A stretch of DNA of 64,000 bases, taken from the NCBI RefSeq assembly GCF_001297775.1, contig NZ_LIFX01000011.1, positions 144,652-208,651 on the forward strand, written 5' to 3'. The notes beneath the pieces were generated by a model. It saw only the letters and a list, made by a program, of their open reading frames with translations, made no database searches and was not told where the DNA came from. The stretch's first letter is position 1, and each line of letters starts with the position of its first letter. The position numbers and the translations under genes were made by a program. Positions 8,889 through 17,815 of the stretch are shown here, one piece after another. This stretch comes from Trabulsiella odontotermitis (GTDB taxonomy: Bacteria; Pseudomonadota; Gammaproteobacteria; Enterobacterales; Enterobacteriaceae).

Positions 8889-9625
8889 ACAGGGTTTTCT
8901 TTGCCACGCTTTCTTTCATGAGCCGTCTGCCTGTACCGCAGCGCTGGTCTCAGGGTGTGGAACTACAGGATTATGTCCGTGGCATCATCACCTTTCCGCT
9001 GGTCGGATTGCTGTTGGGCGCACTGAGCGGGCTGGTGTTTGCGCTGCTGCATACCTGGTGCGGCACGCCACTGGCCGCACTGTTTGCGGTACTGACACTG
9101 GCGTTGCTGACCGGTGGGCTGCATCTGGACGGGCTCGCGGATACCTGCGATGGCGTATTTTCATCGCGCCCGCGTGAACGGATGCTGGAGATCATGCGCG
9201 ACAGCCGTCTCGGCACAAATGGCGGCCTGGCGCTGATTTTTGTGTTGCTGGCGAAAGTGTTACTGGTAAGCGAACTGTCGTTACGGGGCGTCTGGCTTCC
9301 GGCAGTGCTTGCCGCCACCTGCGCCGCCGGGCGCGGTGTCTCGGTAGTGTTGATGTACGGACAACGCTATGCCCGCGAAGAGGGCATGGGCAACCTGTTC
9401 ATCGGCAAAGTGACGTTCAGACAGGCTGCCATCACGCTGGGTGTCACCGCCGTGCTGGCGACAGCGTTGCTGGGGATGAACGGCCTGGTGGCGTTTTTGC
9501 TCACGCTCGTCGCTATCTACCTGATCGCGAAATTGCTCAAACGTACGCTTGGCGGTCAGACCGGCGATACGCTCGGCGCGGCAATTGAACTGGGCGAAGT
9601 GGTCTTTCTGCTGGCTCTGCTGTAA
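8885..9625 (+). CDS. cobS: Adenosylcobinamide-GDP ribazoletransferase (cobalamin synthase)
   Basis: An integral membrane enzyme of 246 residues that joins adenosylcobinamide-GDP and alpha-ribazole to form cobalamin. Most of the chain is hydrophobic. The conserved acidic motif [10 protein letters not shown] (about residues 80-89) is present, followed by [15 protein letters not shown]. The start codon overlaps the cobU stop by 4 bp. It is the second gene of the cobUST operon. Confidence 0.95.
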   Translation: MNRVFFATLSFMSRLPVPQRWSQGVELQDYVRGIITFPLVGLLLGALSGLVFALLHTWCGTPLAALFAVLTLALLTGGLHLDGLADTCDGVFSSRPRERMLEIMRDSRLGTNGGLALIFVLLAKVLLVSELSLRGVWLPAVLAATCAAGRGVSVVLMYGQRYAREEGMGNLFIGKVTFRQAAITLGVTAVLATALLGMNGLVAFLLTLVAIYLIAKLLKRTLGGQTGDTLGAAIELGEVVFLLALL

Positions 9626-9640
9626 CAGGGAACGTTCACG

Positions 9641-10696
9641 ATGCAAAACCTCAATGCGTTATTAGACACTATTCCGCGGCCCGATACGGCGGCGATGGCT
9701 CGCGCACAGCAGCATATCAATGGTTTGCTAAAACCGCCCGGCAGCCTCGGTCGGCTGGAGGCGCTGGCTGTACAGCTCATGGGGATGCCAGGTCTGGCCG
9801 GTAAGCTGCAGGTCGATAACAAAGCCATTGTCGTCATGTGCGCTGACCATGGCGTCTGGCATGAAGGCGTCACCATTTCACCGCAGATCGTGACTGCCAT
9901 CCAGACTGCAAATATGGTTCGCCAGAACACCGGCGTTTGCGTACTGGCGAAACAGGCTGGCGCGCAGGTACATGTGATTGATGTCGGCATCGATGCCGAA
10001 CCGATCCCCGGTGTCATCAACATGAAGGTGGCACGGGGTAGCGGTAACATTGCCCGCGAAGCAGCGATGACGCGCGAGCAGACCGTCGCGTTGCTGGTGG
10101 ATTCAATGAATTACACACGCCAGCTCGCCGCTGAAGGTGTAACGCTGTTTGCTGTTGGTGAGCTGGGAATGGCAAACACCACGCCAGCCGCCGCGGTAGT
10201 CAGTGTGCTGACGCAAACCGAACCGGAAGCGGTGGTTGGCGTCGGGGCAAATCTCCCTGTAAATCAGCTGGCGCATAAAGTCGATGTGGTGCGTCGCGCC
10301 ATCGACATTAACCAGCCGGACGCCAGCGATGCGACAGACGTGCTGGCAAAAGTGGGCGGCTTTGACCTCGTCGGTATGACTGGCGTGATGCTCGGCGCCG
10401 CTTCCTGTGGTTTGCCGGTCATGCTGGATGGTTTTCTGTCATACGCATCCGCACTAGCCGCCTGCCAGATTGCACCTGCGATCAAACCCTATCTGATTCC
10501 GTCTCATGTCTCTGCTGAGAAGGGCGCCCGTGTGGCGCTGAACGCGCTACAGCTTGAACCGTACCTGAATATGGAAATGCGCCTGGGTGAGGGCAGCGGC
10601 GCGGCACTGGCCATGCATATCGTCGACGCCGCCTGCACGATGTACTACCAGATGGGCACGCTGGCAGGAAGCGATATTGTGCTGCCGACGGCGTAG
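9641..10696 (+). CDS. cobT: Nicotinate-nucleotide--dimethylbenzimidazole phosphoribosyltransferase
   Basis: CobT makes alpha-ribazole phosphate from nicotinate mononucleotide and 5,6-dimethylbenzimidazole for the lower ligand of cobalamin. It is 351 residues, close to the family length, with GSLGRLE, the CADHGV segment and the catalytic-glutamate motif [11 protein letters not shown] near the C-terminus. It is the last gene of cobUST, 15 bp after cobS, and is followed by a GC-rich hairpin. No cbi genes are in the window, so this operon supports salvage rather than complete synthesis as far as can be seen. Confidence 0.95.
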   Translation: MQNLNALLDTIPRPDTAAMARAQQHINGLLKPPGSLGRLEALAVQLMGMPGLAGKLQVDNKAIVVMCADHGVWHEGVTISPQIVTAIQTANMVRQNTGVCVLAKQAGAQVHVIDVGIDAEPIPGVINMKVARGSGNIAREAAMTREQTVALLVDSMNYTRQLAAEGVTLFAVGELGMANTTPAAAVVSVLTQTEPEAVVGVGANLPVNQLAHKVDVVRRAIDINQPDASDATDVLAKVGGFDLVGMTGVMLGAASCGLPVMLDGFLSYASALAACQIAPAIKPYLIPSHVSAEKGARVALNALQLEPYLNMEMRLGEGSGAALAMHIVDAACTMYYQMGTLAGSDIVLPTA

Positions 10697-10707
10697 TTTA
10701 GTGTGTT

Positions 10708-10734
10708 GGCTGCCGGGGTGATTCCCCGGCAGCC
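10708..10734 (+). terminator. Terminator after cobT
   Basis: A perfect 11-bp stem GGCTGCCGGGG / CCCCGGCAGCC with a 5-base loop is followed by a pyrimidine-rich tract ending in TTTT. Confidence 0.75.
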
Positions 10735-10881
10735 TCTCTCCCTCCTTTTGCGACGATGCTCGTAAAGACGCTGCATCGCCGTGTCGGGTCTACTGAAAGA
10801 CAGGAAAGCTTCCCGCGTTCTGGACATTACCTGGCTGTGCTTCACTGTCCTTCTCACTCACACTCTCCGTTATCGCTTTAC

Positions 10882-10905
10882 ACCTATATAGCTTTTAACC
10901 TATAT
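10882..10905 (+). repeat. Direct repeat ACCTATAT, candidate toxin-antitoxin operator
   Basis: ACCTATAT occurs at 10882-10889 and 10898-10905, spaced 16 bp, just before the ribosome site of the toxin gene. Autoregulatory operators commonly lie here in type II toxin-antitoxin operons; the assignment is an inference. Confidence 0.35.
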
Positions 10906-10920
10906 TGATAAGGAGATCCC

Positions 10921-11268
10921 GTGTGGATGATTAAAACGACGAACAGGTTTGATATCTGGTTCGATTCACTTTGCGACAGCGATCAGGCCAGTGTTCTTGC
11001 CTCGCTGCTGGTTTTACGCGGTAGCGGGCCGCAGTTGTCCCGGCCGTATGCGGATACAGTTAAAGGCTCTCGCTTCCACAATATGAAAGAGTTACGAATC
11101 CAGAGCCGGGGAGAACCGCTTCGTGCGTTTTTCATTTTTGATCCTTATCGCGACGCTATTTTACTTTGCGCCGGAAATAAGGCTGGCAACGAGAAGCGAT
11201 TCTACGATGAAATGCTGCCTGTTGCGGATCGCGAATATACGAACTATCTGAAGAATTCAGGCAAATAA
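10921..11268 (+). CDS. RelE/HigB-type toxin of a type II toxin-antitoxin pair
   Basis: A 115-residue protein of the Gp49/HigB-like RelE superfamily. Supporting segments are the N-terminal RFDIWFDSL, GPQLSRPYADTVKGSRFHNMKELR, and FFIFDPYRDAILLCAGNKAGNEKRFYDEML, which carry the basic residues typical of ribosome-dependent mRNA interferases. The start is a GTG, with AAGGAG five bases upstream; an ATG two codons later is possible. It precedes an XRE antitoxin by 11 bp, the toxin-first order typical of higBA. The predicted role is mRNA cleavage when the antitoxin is degraded. Confidence 0.85.
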   Translation: MWMIKTTNRFDIWFDSLCDSDQASVLASLLVLRGSGPQLSRPYADTVKGSRFHNMKELRIQSRGEPLRAFFIFDPYRDAILLCAGNKAGNEKRFYDEMLPVADREYTNYLKNSGK

Positions 11269-11279
11269 GGAGTGGCAAA

Positions 11280-11582
11280 ATGGGCAGAACGCTGGAGCAG
11301 TTGCTTGCTGACACAAAACCAGAAGTTGTTGCACAAGCGCAGGCACTGGCTGATGAGATCCTGCTTAATATCCATCTGGCAGAACTGCGTGAGAAAGTGC
11401 AGAAAACGCAGATGGAGATGGCGAAGACGCTGGGCATCAAACAGCCCACGATTGCCGGAATGGAAAAACCGGGGCGTGATCTGAAGCTCTCCACGCTGAA
11501 GCGCTATGTTGAAGCCGCAGGCGGCAAGCTACGTTTTGACGTTGAACTGCCCGATGGCTCGCACTACGGTTTCGTACTTTGA
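11280..11582 (+). CDS. HigA-type XRE-family antitoxin
   Basis: A 100-residue protein with a helix-turn-helix in the middle (TQMEMAKTLGIKQPTIAGMEK, about residues 43-62) followed by LKLSTLKRYVEAAGG and a short C-terminal beta part. It lies immediately downstream of the RelE-like toxin, with an AAGGAG ribosome site. It is expected to bind and neutralise the toxin and to repress the operon. The pair ends in a terminator shared with the convergent tRNA-Asn. Confidence 0.87.
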   Translation: MGRTLEQLLADTKPEVVAQAQALADEILLNIHLAELREKVQKTQMEMAKTLGIKQPTIAGMEKPGRDLKLSTLKRYVEAAGGKLRFDVELPDGSHYGFVL

Positions 11583-11596
11583 TGGCGTCACAAAGC

Positions 11597-11625
11597 AAAA
11601 AGCCTGCTCGAAAGCAGGCTTTTTT
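11597..11625. terminator. Bidirectional terminator shared by the toxin-antitoxin pair and tRNA-Asn
   Basis: AAAAAGCCTGCT-CGAA-AGCAGGCTTTTTT forms a perfect 12-bp stem. The same hairpin follows the tRNA-Asn genes at 56774 and 59186. Confidence 0.9.
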
Positions 11626-11630
11626 GAATC

Positions 11631-11706
11631 TGGCTCCTCTGACTGGACTCGAACCAGTGACATACGGATTAACAGTCCGCCGTTCTACCGACTGAACTAC
11701 AGAGGA
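11631..11706 (-). tRNA. tRNA-Asn (GTT)
   Basis: The minus strand gives a complete 76-base tRNA from TCCTCTGTAG to the encoded 3' CCA, with anticodon GTT in GGACTGTTAATCC and T-loop GGTTCGAGTCC. It is identical to the three other tRNA-Asn copies in the window. Confidence 0.98.
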
Positions 11707-11720
11707 ATCGTGTGGAGGGT

Positions 11721-11749
11721 TATCTTAGCGGCGAAAAAATCTTTGTCAA
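11721..11749 (-). promoter_or_regulatory. Promoter of tRNA-Asn (11631)
   Basis: Reading the minus strand: TTGACA (complement of 11744-11749), a 17-base spacer and AAGATA (complement of 11721-11726), followed by a C-rich discriminator. Confidence 0.7.
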
Positions 11750-11898
11750 ACTCCATTTCGCGCAATCGCGTCTGATTGCTTCTTCTGACAACAATTTGTT
11801 GTAATTTCCGCCAATTAATACAGAAAAATATTTTGCAGCTTTGCCCATTCTCCATCATCATTTGAAATGGAGTTTCAGCTTTCTCATTAAGGACCCTC

Positions 11899-13320
11899 TT
11901 GAACGTCACCGCAGCACTTCGCCAGTCCATCGAACGCACGGCCTGGTATAAAAACCGAAAAAGTTATCGGACCCTCTTCTGGCGTGAAATCACCCCCCTT
12001 GCTGTACCTATTTTTCTGGAAAACACCTGTGTCCTGTTGATGGGCGTGTTGAGTACGTTTCTGGTCAGTTGGCTGGGGGCGGAATCCATGGCGGGCGTCG
12101 GGCTCGCAGACAGCTTCAACATGGTGGTGATGGCCTTCTTTGCAGCGATTGATCTGGGTACGACAGTGGTGGTCGCTTTCAGCCTGGGCAAGCGTGATCA
12201 CAAGCGGGCGAGGGCGGCGGCGCGGCAATCACTGGTGATCATGGCGCTGTTTTCCGTTGTGCTGGCGATTGTCATCCATGCTTTTGGGAAAGAGATTATC
12301 GACGTCATTGCGGGCGCGGCGACGGAGCCGGTAAAAGCGCTGGCATTGACCTACCTTGAGCTGACAGTGATCAGCTATCCGGCGGCAGCCATCGCGCTGA
12401 TTGGCAGCGGCGCGTTGCGCGGGGCGGGTAATACCAAAATTCCGTTATTGATTAACGGCGGAATGAACATCCTGAATATCATTATCAGCAGCGGGTTAAT
12501 CTACGGCTTCCTGTCCTGGCAAGGGCTGGGGTTTGTTGGCGCCGGGCTCGGGTTAACCATCTCACGCTATATCGGTGCGATTGCCATCGTGCTGGTACTG
12601 ATGAAAGGGGTGAAATCGCTGCGCATTTCCCTGAGAAGTTACTTCAGGCCGTTAAATTTCGGCATCATCTGGGAAGTGATGGGCATCGGGATCCCCGCCA
12701 GTATCGAATCAGTGCTGTTTAACGGCGGCAAATTATTGACGCAGATGTTCGTTGCCGGGATGGGGACGGACGTCATCGCGGGTAACTTTATCGCCTTCTC
12801 GGTCGCGTCGCTTATCAACCTGCCGGGGAACGCGCTGGGTTCAGCATCAACGATCATCACCGGGAAACGTCTTGGCAAAGGGCAGATCGGTCAGGCAGAA
12901 CGTCAGTTGCGTCATGTGTTCTGGCTGTCGACGATCGGGCTGACGGTGATCGCCTGGGGAACCGCGCCACTTGCCGGGCTGTTTGCGTCGTTTTATACCC
13001 ATGATCAGGATGTACAAGAAGTCGTGAAAGTCCTGCTGTGGCTCAATGCGGCGTTTATGCCGATCTGGTCGGCGTCCTGGGTGTTGCCGTCAGGCCTGAA
13101 AGGGGCGCGTGATGCGCGTTTCGCCATGTGGGTGTCGATGTTCAGTATGTGGGGCTGTCGCGTGGTGGCCGGGTATGTACTGGGGATTATGCTCGGCATG
13201 GGGGTGATCGGCGTCTGGCTCGGCATGTTCCTCGACTGGGCGGTACGCGGTGTGCTCTTCTACTGGCGCATGGTCAGCGGACGCTGGTTACAGAAATACC
13301 CAAAAATAAAATCACAGTAA
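11899..13320 (+). CDS. yeeO: MATE-family efflux protein YeeO
   Basis: A 473-residue polytopic membrane protein of the multidrug and toxin extrusion family, with twelve or so hydrophobic segments and the family repeats FWREITPLAVPIFLE, GSGALRGAGNTKIPLLING and PASIESVLFNGGKL. E. coli YeeO has been reported to export flavins and dipeptides. The start used is TTG with AAGGA upstream; the E. coli protein has a longer N-terminus not evident here. It lies next to tRNA-Asn as in E. coli and is convergent with puuB. Confidence 0.9.
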   Translation: MNVTAALRQSIERTAWYKNRKSYRTLFWREITPLAVPIFLENTCVLLMGVLSTFLVSWLGAESMAGVGLADSFNMVVMAFFAAIDLGTTVVVAFSLGKRDHKRARAAARQSLVIMALFSVVLAIVIHAFGKEIIDVIAGAATEPVKALALTYLELTVISYPAAAIALIGSGALRGAGNTKIPLLINGGMNILNIIISSGLIYGFLSWQGLGFVGAGLGLTISRYIGAIAIVLVLMKGVKSLRISLRSYFRPLNFGIIWEVMGIGIPASIESVLFNGGKLLTQMFVAGMGTDVIAGNFIAFSVASLINLPGNALGSASTIITGKRLGKGQIGQAERQLRHVFWLSTIGLTVIAWGTAPLAGLFASFYTHDQDVQEVVKVLLWLNAAFMPIWSASWVLPSGLKGARDARFAMWVSMFSMWGCRVVAGYVLGIMLGMGVIGVWLGMFLDWAVRGVLFYWRMVSGRWLQKYPKIKSQ

Positions 13321-13351
13321 AAAAACGCACAGGGGGGATCACCCTGTGCGT
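13319..13351 (-). terminator. Terminator of the puuDRCB operon
   Basis: ACGCACAGGG (13325-13334) pairs with CCCTGTGCGT (13342-13351); on the minus strand the stem is followed by a run of T. It separates puuB from the convergent yeeO. Confidence 0.85.
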
Positions 13352-13357
13352 GGGCCA

Positions 13358-14638
13358 TTAAACCCCAAGGCGATCGCGGAGACTGTAGTACGCCGCACCC
13401 ATGGCGGTAAACGGAATGCGCAGGTTGCGCCCGCCCGGGAACGGGTAATGCGGCAGCTTTGCAAACGCGTCGAAACGCTCTGCATCACCACGTAATGCTT
13501 CTGAAACCAGACGGCCAGCCAGATGCGTGCAGGTCACGCCGTGGCCGCTGTAACCCTGCATGTAATAAATGTTGCCGGACAGGCGGCCAAACTGCGGCAT
13601 CCGCGAAAGCGTCAGCAGGAAGTTGCCGGTCCAGCGGTAATCGATTTTCACCCCTTTCAGTTGCGGGAACGTTTTGAGTAGTTTCGGCATGATCAGGCGC
13701 TCAACATCATCGGGATCACGCGCGCCATACACCACACCGCCGCCATACAGCAGGCGGTTATCGCCGGTCAGACGGTAGTAATCCAGCAGATAGTTACAGT
13801 CTTCCACACAGTAGTTATTCGGGATCAATGACTGCGCCACTTCCGCTGACAGCGGCTCGGTGGTCACCACCTGCGTGCCACATGGCATGCTGCGTTTTGC
13901 CAGTTCCGGCTCGACTTTATCGCCGAGATAGGCATTACCGGCGACGATCACGTAGCGGGCGGTGACCTGGCCTTTTTCCGTGCTCACCACCGCCGGGTTG
14001 CTGTGCTGGATCCTGGTCACTGGCGATTGTTCGTAGACCCGCCCGCCGTTCAGACGGATCGCGTCGGCTTCACCAATCGCAAGATTCAGTGGATGAATAT
14101 GACCGCCGCTGCGGTCGAGCAGGGCGCCGACGTAGCGATCGGTATTCACCTCTTTAGCGATGGCGTCGGCGTCCAGCAGTTCCAGTTGCGTGTTGCCGTA
14201 GCGCTCCCAGTTCTCTTTCTGCTCTTCAAGCGTCGCCAGCTGTTTAGGGTTCAGGGCCACAAACAGGCCGCCGGGGCGGTAATCGCAATCAATCTGGTAG
14301 CGTTTGATGCGCTCGCGAATGATCTCGCCGCCTTCAAACATCATGCTGCCGAGCATGCGGGCGGCATCGGGGCCGTAGTTGCTTTCGATCACATCGATGT
14401 CGCGGCTGTAGGAGTTTACCAGTTGACCGCCGTTGCGCCCGCTGGCGCCAAATCCGATACGGGCGGATTCCAGCAACACCACGTCGTAACCCATTTCAGC
14501 CAGATGCAGGGCGGAAGAAAGGCCCGTGTAACCTCCGCCTACCACGCAGACGTCGCAGGTAATGGATTCAGAAAGCGTCGGAAACGGTTCATATTTATTG
14601 GCGCTGGCGGCGTAATAGCTTGTGGTATGTTCGGTCAT
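13358..14638 (-). CDS. puuB: Gamma-glutamylputrescine oxidase
   Basis: PuuB is a flavoprotein that oxidises gamma-glutamylputrescine to gamma-glutamyl-gamma-aminobutyraldehyde in putrescine catabolism. It is 426 residues, the same as E. coli. The FAD-binding GGGYTGLSSALHLAE is at about residues 34-48 and the DAO-family RIGFGASGRNGGQL follows. The C-terminus MQGYSGHGVTCTHLAGRL is typical. The start overlaps the puuC stop by 4 bp. In E. coli puuE follows puuB; here a terminator and yeeO follow instead. Confidence 0.96.
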   Translation of the reverse strand: MTEHTTSYYAASANKYEPFPTLSESITCDVCVVGGGYTGLSSALHLAEMGYDVVLLESARIGFGASGRNGGQLVNSYSRDIDVIESNYGPDAARMLGSMMFEGGEIIRERIKRYQIDCDYRPGGLFVALNPKQLATLEEQKENWERYGNTQLELLDADAIAKEVNTDRYVGALLDRSGGHIHPLNLAIGEADAIRLNGGRVYEQSPVTRIQHSNPAVVSTEKGQVTARYVIVAGNAYLGDKVEPELAKRSMPCGTQVVTTEPLSAEVAQSLIPNNYCVEDCNYLLDYYRLTGDNRLLYGGGVVYGARDPDDVERLIMPKLLKTFPQLKGVKIDYRWTGNFLLTLSRMPQFGRLSGNIYYMQGYSGHGVTCTHLAGRLVSEALRGDAERFDAFAKLPHYPFPGGRNLRIPFTAMGAAYYSLRDRLGV

Positions 14639-16128
14639 AATGAAGGCTCCAGGGCAATCCAGATGGTTTTCAGTTCGCTAAATTTTTCGAGGGCATGCAG
14701 GGATTTATCGCGACCATTGCCGCTTTGCTTATAACCGCCAAACGGCACGGTCATGTCCCCGTCGTTATAGTTGTTCACAAACACCGACCCGGCTTTCAGG
14801 CGACGGCTCATGCGGTGCGCCCGGTTAAGCGAGCTGGTCCACACAGCCGCGCCGAGTCCGTAATCACTGTCGTTCGCCAGTTGCAGCGCCTCTTCTTCAC
14901 TGCGAAAGCGGTTAACGACCAGCACCGGGCCGAAAATTTCGTCACGTGAAATGTGCGAGTTGGGATCGACATCCACAAAAATGGTCGGGCCGACGGCGGC
15001 CGGATGGGCATCGCTGCGGCCGTCGAGCAGCAACGTGTTGCCGGATTCCCCGTCGCGGATAAAGCTCTGAACGGTGTCGGCGTGGGCGTTATCAATCAGC
15101 GTACCCATGGTACAAGCGGGATCGAGCGGATTGCCCGGCTGCCAGTGTTTAGCCTGTTCTTTAAGCAGCGCCAGGAAGCGATCGGAGATGCTCTCTTCCA
15201 CCAGCAGGCGGGTTCCGGCGATGCAGACCTGTCCCTGGTTGTAGAAGATCCCCGCCGCAGTGGCAGCAGCCGCTTTTTCCAGATCCGGGCAGTCAGCAAA
15301 AATCACGTTGGCGCTCTTGCCGCCCGCTTCCAGCCAGACGCGCTTCATATTGGAGTCGCCCGCATCTTTCAGCAGTTGTTTCCCGGTACGTGTGGAGCCG
15401 GTGAAAGTAATAACGTCCACGTCCGGGTGCAGCGACAGCGCCTGCCCGGCCTCGTGACCGAAACCGCTGATCACGTTGAGCACGCCGTCAGGCAGCCCGG
15501 CTTCTTTTGCCAGTCCCGCCAGCCGCAGGGCGGTCAGCGGTGATTTTTCCGAGGGTTTTAAAATGACGCTGTTACCCGCGGCCAGCGCCGGGCCGAGCTT
15601 CCAGCAGGCCAGCAGCAGCGGGAAGTTCCACGGCACAATGGCGGCAATCACGCCAACCGGCTCGCGGACGATCATCGCCAGTTCATTCGGTGACGTGGTT
15701 GCCACTTCGCCATACACTTTATCAATGGCTTCGGCGTACCAGCGGATAGCGCGGGCCGCGCCGGGAATATCATCACGCAGGCTATGGCGAATCGGTTTAC
15801 CGGTATCGAGCGTTTCCAGTAACGCCAGTTCCTCGTGATGCTGCTCCATGAGATCCGCGAGCTTATTCAGCACCGCTTTGCGTTTCGCCGGTGAAGCCTG
15901 TGACCAGTCGCCGCGCTCAAACACCTCACGCGCACTGCGTACGGCAAGGTCAACGTCAGCTTTTTTACCGCGGGCAACGGCGGTAATCGGGTGCTGGGCC
16001 GCGGGATCCAGCGTGGCGAACGTGCTGTTATCCTGCGCTTCGCAATACTCGCCGTTAATAAATAAACGGCTTTCCGGCGTGATATTTTTCGCTTTTTCCT
16101 GCCAGTAATTCAGGTGATGGAAATTCAT
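14635..16128 (-). CDS. puuC: Gamma-glutamyl-gamma-aminobutyraldehyde dehydrogenase
   Basis: A 497-residue aldehyde dehydrogenase that oxidises the PuuB product to gamma-glutamyl-GABA using NAD(P)+. Motifs in order: IVPWNFPLLLACWKLGPALAAGN, the glycine loop TFTGSTRTGK, the catalytic Glu in LEAGGKSANV, the catalytic Cys in NQGQVCIAGTR, and EIFGPV. The ATG is at the family position; upstream lies a 126-bp gap to puuR without an obvious terminator. It is translationally coupled to puuB. Confidence 0.95.
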   Translation of the reverse strand: MNFHHLNYWQEKAKNITPESRLFINGEYCEAQDNSTFATLDPAAQHPITAVARGKKADVDLAVRSAREVFERGDWSQASPAKRKAVLNKLADLMEQHHEELALLETLDTGKPIRHSLRDDIPGAARAIRWYAEAIDKVYGEVATTSPNELAMIVREPVGVIAAIVPWNFPLLLACWKLGPALAAGNSVILKPSEKSPLTALRLAGLAKEAGLPDGVLNVISGFGHEAGQALSLHPDVDVITFTGSTRTGKQLLKDAGDSNMKRVWLEAGGKSANVIFADCPDLEKAAAATAAGIFYNQGQVCIAGTRLLVEESISDRFLALLKEQAKHWQPGNPLDPACTMGTLIDNAHADTVQSFIRDGESGNTLLLDGRSDAHPAAVGPTIFVDVDPNSHISRDEIFGPVLVVNRFRSEEEALQLANDSDYGLGAAVWTSSLNRAHRMSRRLKAGSVFVNNYNDGDMTVPFGGYKQSGNGRDKSLHALEKFSELKTIWIALEPSL

Positions 16129-16254
16129 AAAAAACCTCTTATTTCAATCGGATAAATTATTGCTCCGGCAAAATCTGGCCGCAGAGAGCCGCAGGCGGAT
16201 TCGCCTGTGACAATCTGTTGTTAATAAAGGCCTGAACGTATCAGGCCAGAAAAA

Positions 16255-16812
16255 TCAGAACGTGGTGGGAGTGTGGGCGCTGATGATGCGGCAGATGCCT
16301 GCCGAGGTGTTGCTGAAACTGTGAGGAATGCCGGTATTGATGGCGTAACTCTGTCCCGCAACTAAGTGATACGACTGACCGTTGATGGTCAATACCACTT
16401 CACCTTCCAGTATTGTGCCAATCTCCTCACCTTGGTGTTTGATCCTCTCGCCGGTCGTTGTACCAGGCTGGTATGTCTCGAAGATCATCGCCAGTGTGCG
16501 ATTAGGATTTCCGTTGTGAATCAGCTTCATGGAAACCCCCTGACTGCCGATTTCAATCAGATCGTCCTGATTAATCACGACCTGCGGCTGGTCTGGTTTT
16601 TCCGGTTCGGCAAAGAACTCGGAGAGGGACAGTCCATATACTTTCAGCAGCTTCTGGAGCGAGCTGATTGCCGGGCTGACTTTATCCTGTTCAATGGTGC
16701 TGATTGCACTATGTGTTAATCCAGACAGTTCGGCTGCGCGACGCTGAGAAAGACCCAGTTGTTGTCGAATCTCCGCCAGACGTTTCCCCGGAGCCAGGCC
16801 GTCATCGCTCAT
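16255..16812 (-). CDS. puuR: Putrescine-responsive repressor PuuR
   Basis: A 185-residue regulator with an N-terminal XRE helix-turn-helix (LSQRRAAELSGLTHSAISTIEQ, about residues 18-40) and a C-terminal cupin domain (KHQGEEIGTILEGEVVLTINGQ), identical in layout to E. coli PuuR. PuuR represses the puu genes and is released by putrescine. A candidate PuuR box lies in the puuD-puuA intergenic region. It is encoded between puuD and puuC on the minus strand. Confidence 0.95.
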   Translation of the reverse strand: MSDDGLAPGKRLAEIRQQLGLSQRRAAELSGLTHSAISTIEQDKVSPAISSLQKLLKVYGLSLSEFFAEPEKPDQPQVVINQDDLIEIGSQGVSMKLIHNGNPNRTLAMIFETYQPGTTTGERIKHQGEEIGTILEGEVVLTINGQSYHLVAGQSYAINTGIPHSFSNTSAGICRIISAHTPTTF

Positions 16813-16838
16813 AATTTCTATTTCCTTAACAGTAGTGG

Positions 16839-17603
16839 TCAGAGCTGCTGCTTTTCAGCAAGATAGTTCTGACAGGCAGTAATAAAACCTTCGAGCAACA
16901 AACGCGACAGGGCGTATTCGCTACTGTTCCACTCCGGGTGCCACTGAACGCCCAGCGCGTAAGGATGATCGTGAACGCTCACGGCTTCCACCAGCCCATC
17001 CTGCGAACGCGCTTCAACGCGCAGCCGCGGCCCCAGTGTTTTCGCTCCCTGACCGTGCAGGGAGTTGACCCAGAATGTGCTGCAACCGGGTAATAATGCG
17101 CAAAGCAATCCACCTTCCTGTACCTGGACTTCATGCGATGGGGCGTACTGCTGCTCCACCGGCAACTCCGCATCTTCGCGGTGTTCCAGAAACTGTGGGT
17201 GATCGCACAGGCGACGATACAGAGTCCCGCCGGTGGCAACAACCATTTCCTGCATTCCCCGGCAGATGGCGAAAAGGGGGATGCGCCTTTCGAGCGCGGC
17301 GGTGATTAACGCCATGCTCAGTTGATCACGCCCGGGATCGGCGTCAGGCTCATCGCCGTTTTCACCATAAAGGTGCGGCTGGACATTGCTCGGGCTACCC
17401 GGCAGGAAAATACCATCCAGTTTCGGCAACAGGGCGGCAAAAAGCTCCGGTTCTGCCAGCGCGTGCGGCAACGCGATGGGCAATCCTCCGGCGTTTAACA
17501 CGGCATTCAGGTACTTCTCCTGCAACGTCTGGGTCTCATGACCCTTGATCCTGTTCCTGCACATCACAACACCAATGACTGGCTTGTCAAATATATTGCC
17601 CAT
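16839..17603 (-). CDS. puuD: Gamma-glutamyl-gamma-aminobutyrate hydrolase
   Basis: A class I glutamine-amidotransferase-like hydrolase that splits gamma-glutamyl-GABA to GABA and glutamate. It is 254 residues. The nucleophilic Cys is in FAICRGMQEM and the His/Glu pair in GVQWHPEWN. The ATG chosen gives MGNIFDKPVIGVV, aligning with the E. coli start, with GAGG six bases upstream; a GTG four codons earlier is less likely. It is the first gene of puuDRCB, divergent from puuA. Confidence 0.95.
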   Translation of the reverse strand: MGNIFDKPVIGVVMCRNRIKGHETQTLQEKYLNAVLNAGGLPIALPHALAEPELFAALLPKLDGIFLPGSPSNVQPHLYGENGDEPDADPGRDQLSMALITAALERRIPLFAICRGMQEMVVATGGTLYRRLCDHPQFLEHREDAELPVEQQYAPSHEVQVQEGGLLCALLPGCSTFWVNSLHGQGAKTLGPRLRVEARSQDGLVEAVSVHDHPYALGVQWHPEWNSSEYALSRLLLEGFITACQNYLAEKQQL

Positions 17604-17660
17604 GATCGGCCTCACGTTCTGGAAAAAATTATTGCCAAACGATTCCCTGTTGCAAATTTC

Positions 17661-17675
17661 CGTTCAATATTTTCT
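17661..17675 (+). promoter_or_regulatory. Weak candidate PuuR site
   Basis: CGTTCAATATTTTCT matches the reverse complement of the E. coli PuuR recognition sequence (TGTTCATTATATTTT as I remember it) at 11 of 15 positions, between puuD and puuA. Confidence 0.3.
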
Positions 17676-17755
17676 CAATCTAGCAGTGAGATAACTTGTT
17701 TGCAAACTTCATTTAACATTTGACAAACATTTAGATTGCGGCCAGAGTCGATGAA

Positions 17756-17770
17756 TGGACATTATATTTA
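17756..17770 (+). promoter_or_regulatory. Candidate PuuR operator upstream of puuA
   Basis: TGGACATTATATTTA matches TGTTCATTATATTTT, the reverse complement of the remembered PuuR box, at 12 of 15 positions. It sits 45 bp before the puuA start, as expected for repression of puuA and possibly the divergent puuD. Confidence 0.6.
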
Positions 17771-17815
17771 ACGGTCTGCGTCAGTGACCGTACCTCAAAG
17801 CAACGGCGGTGAATC

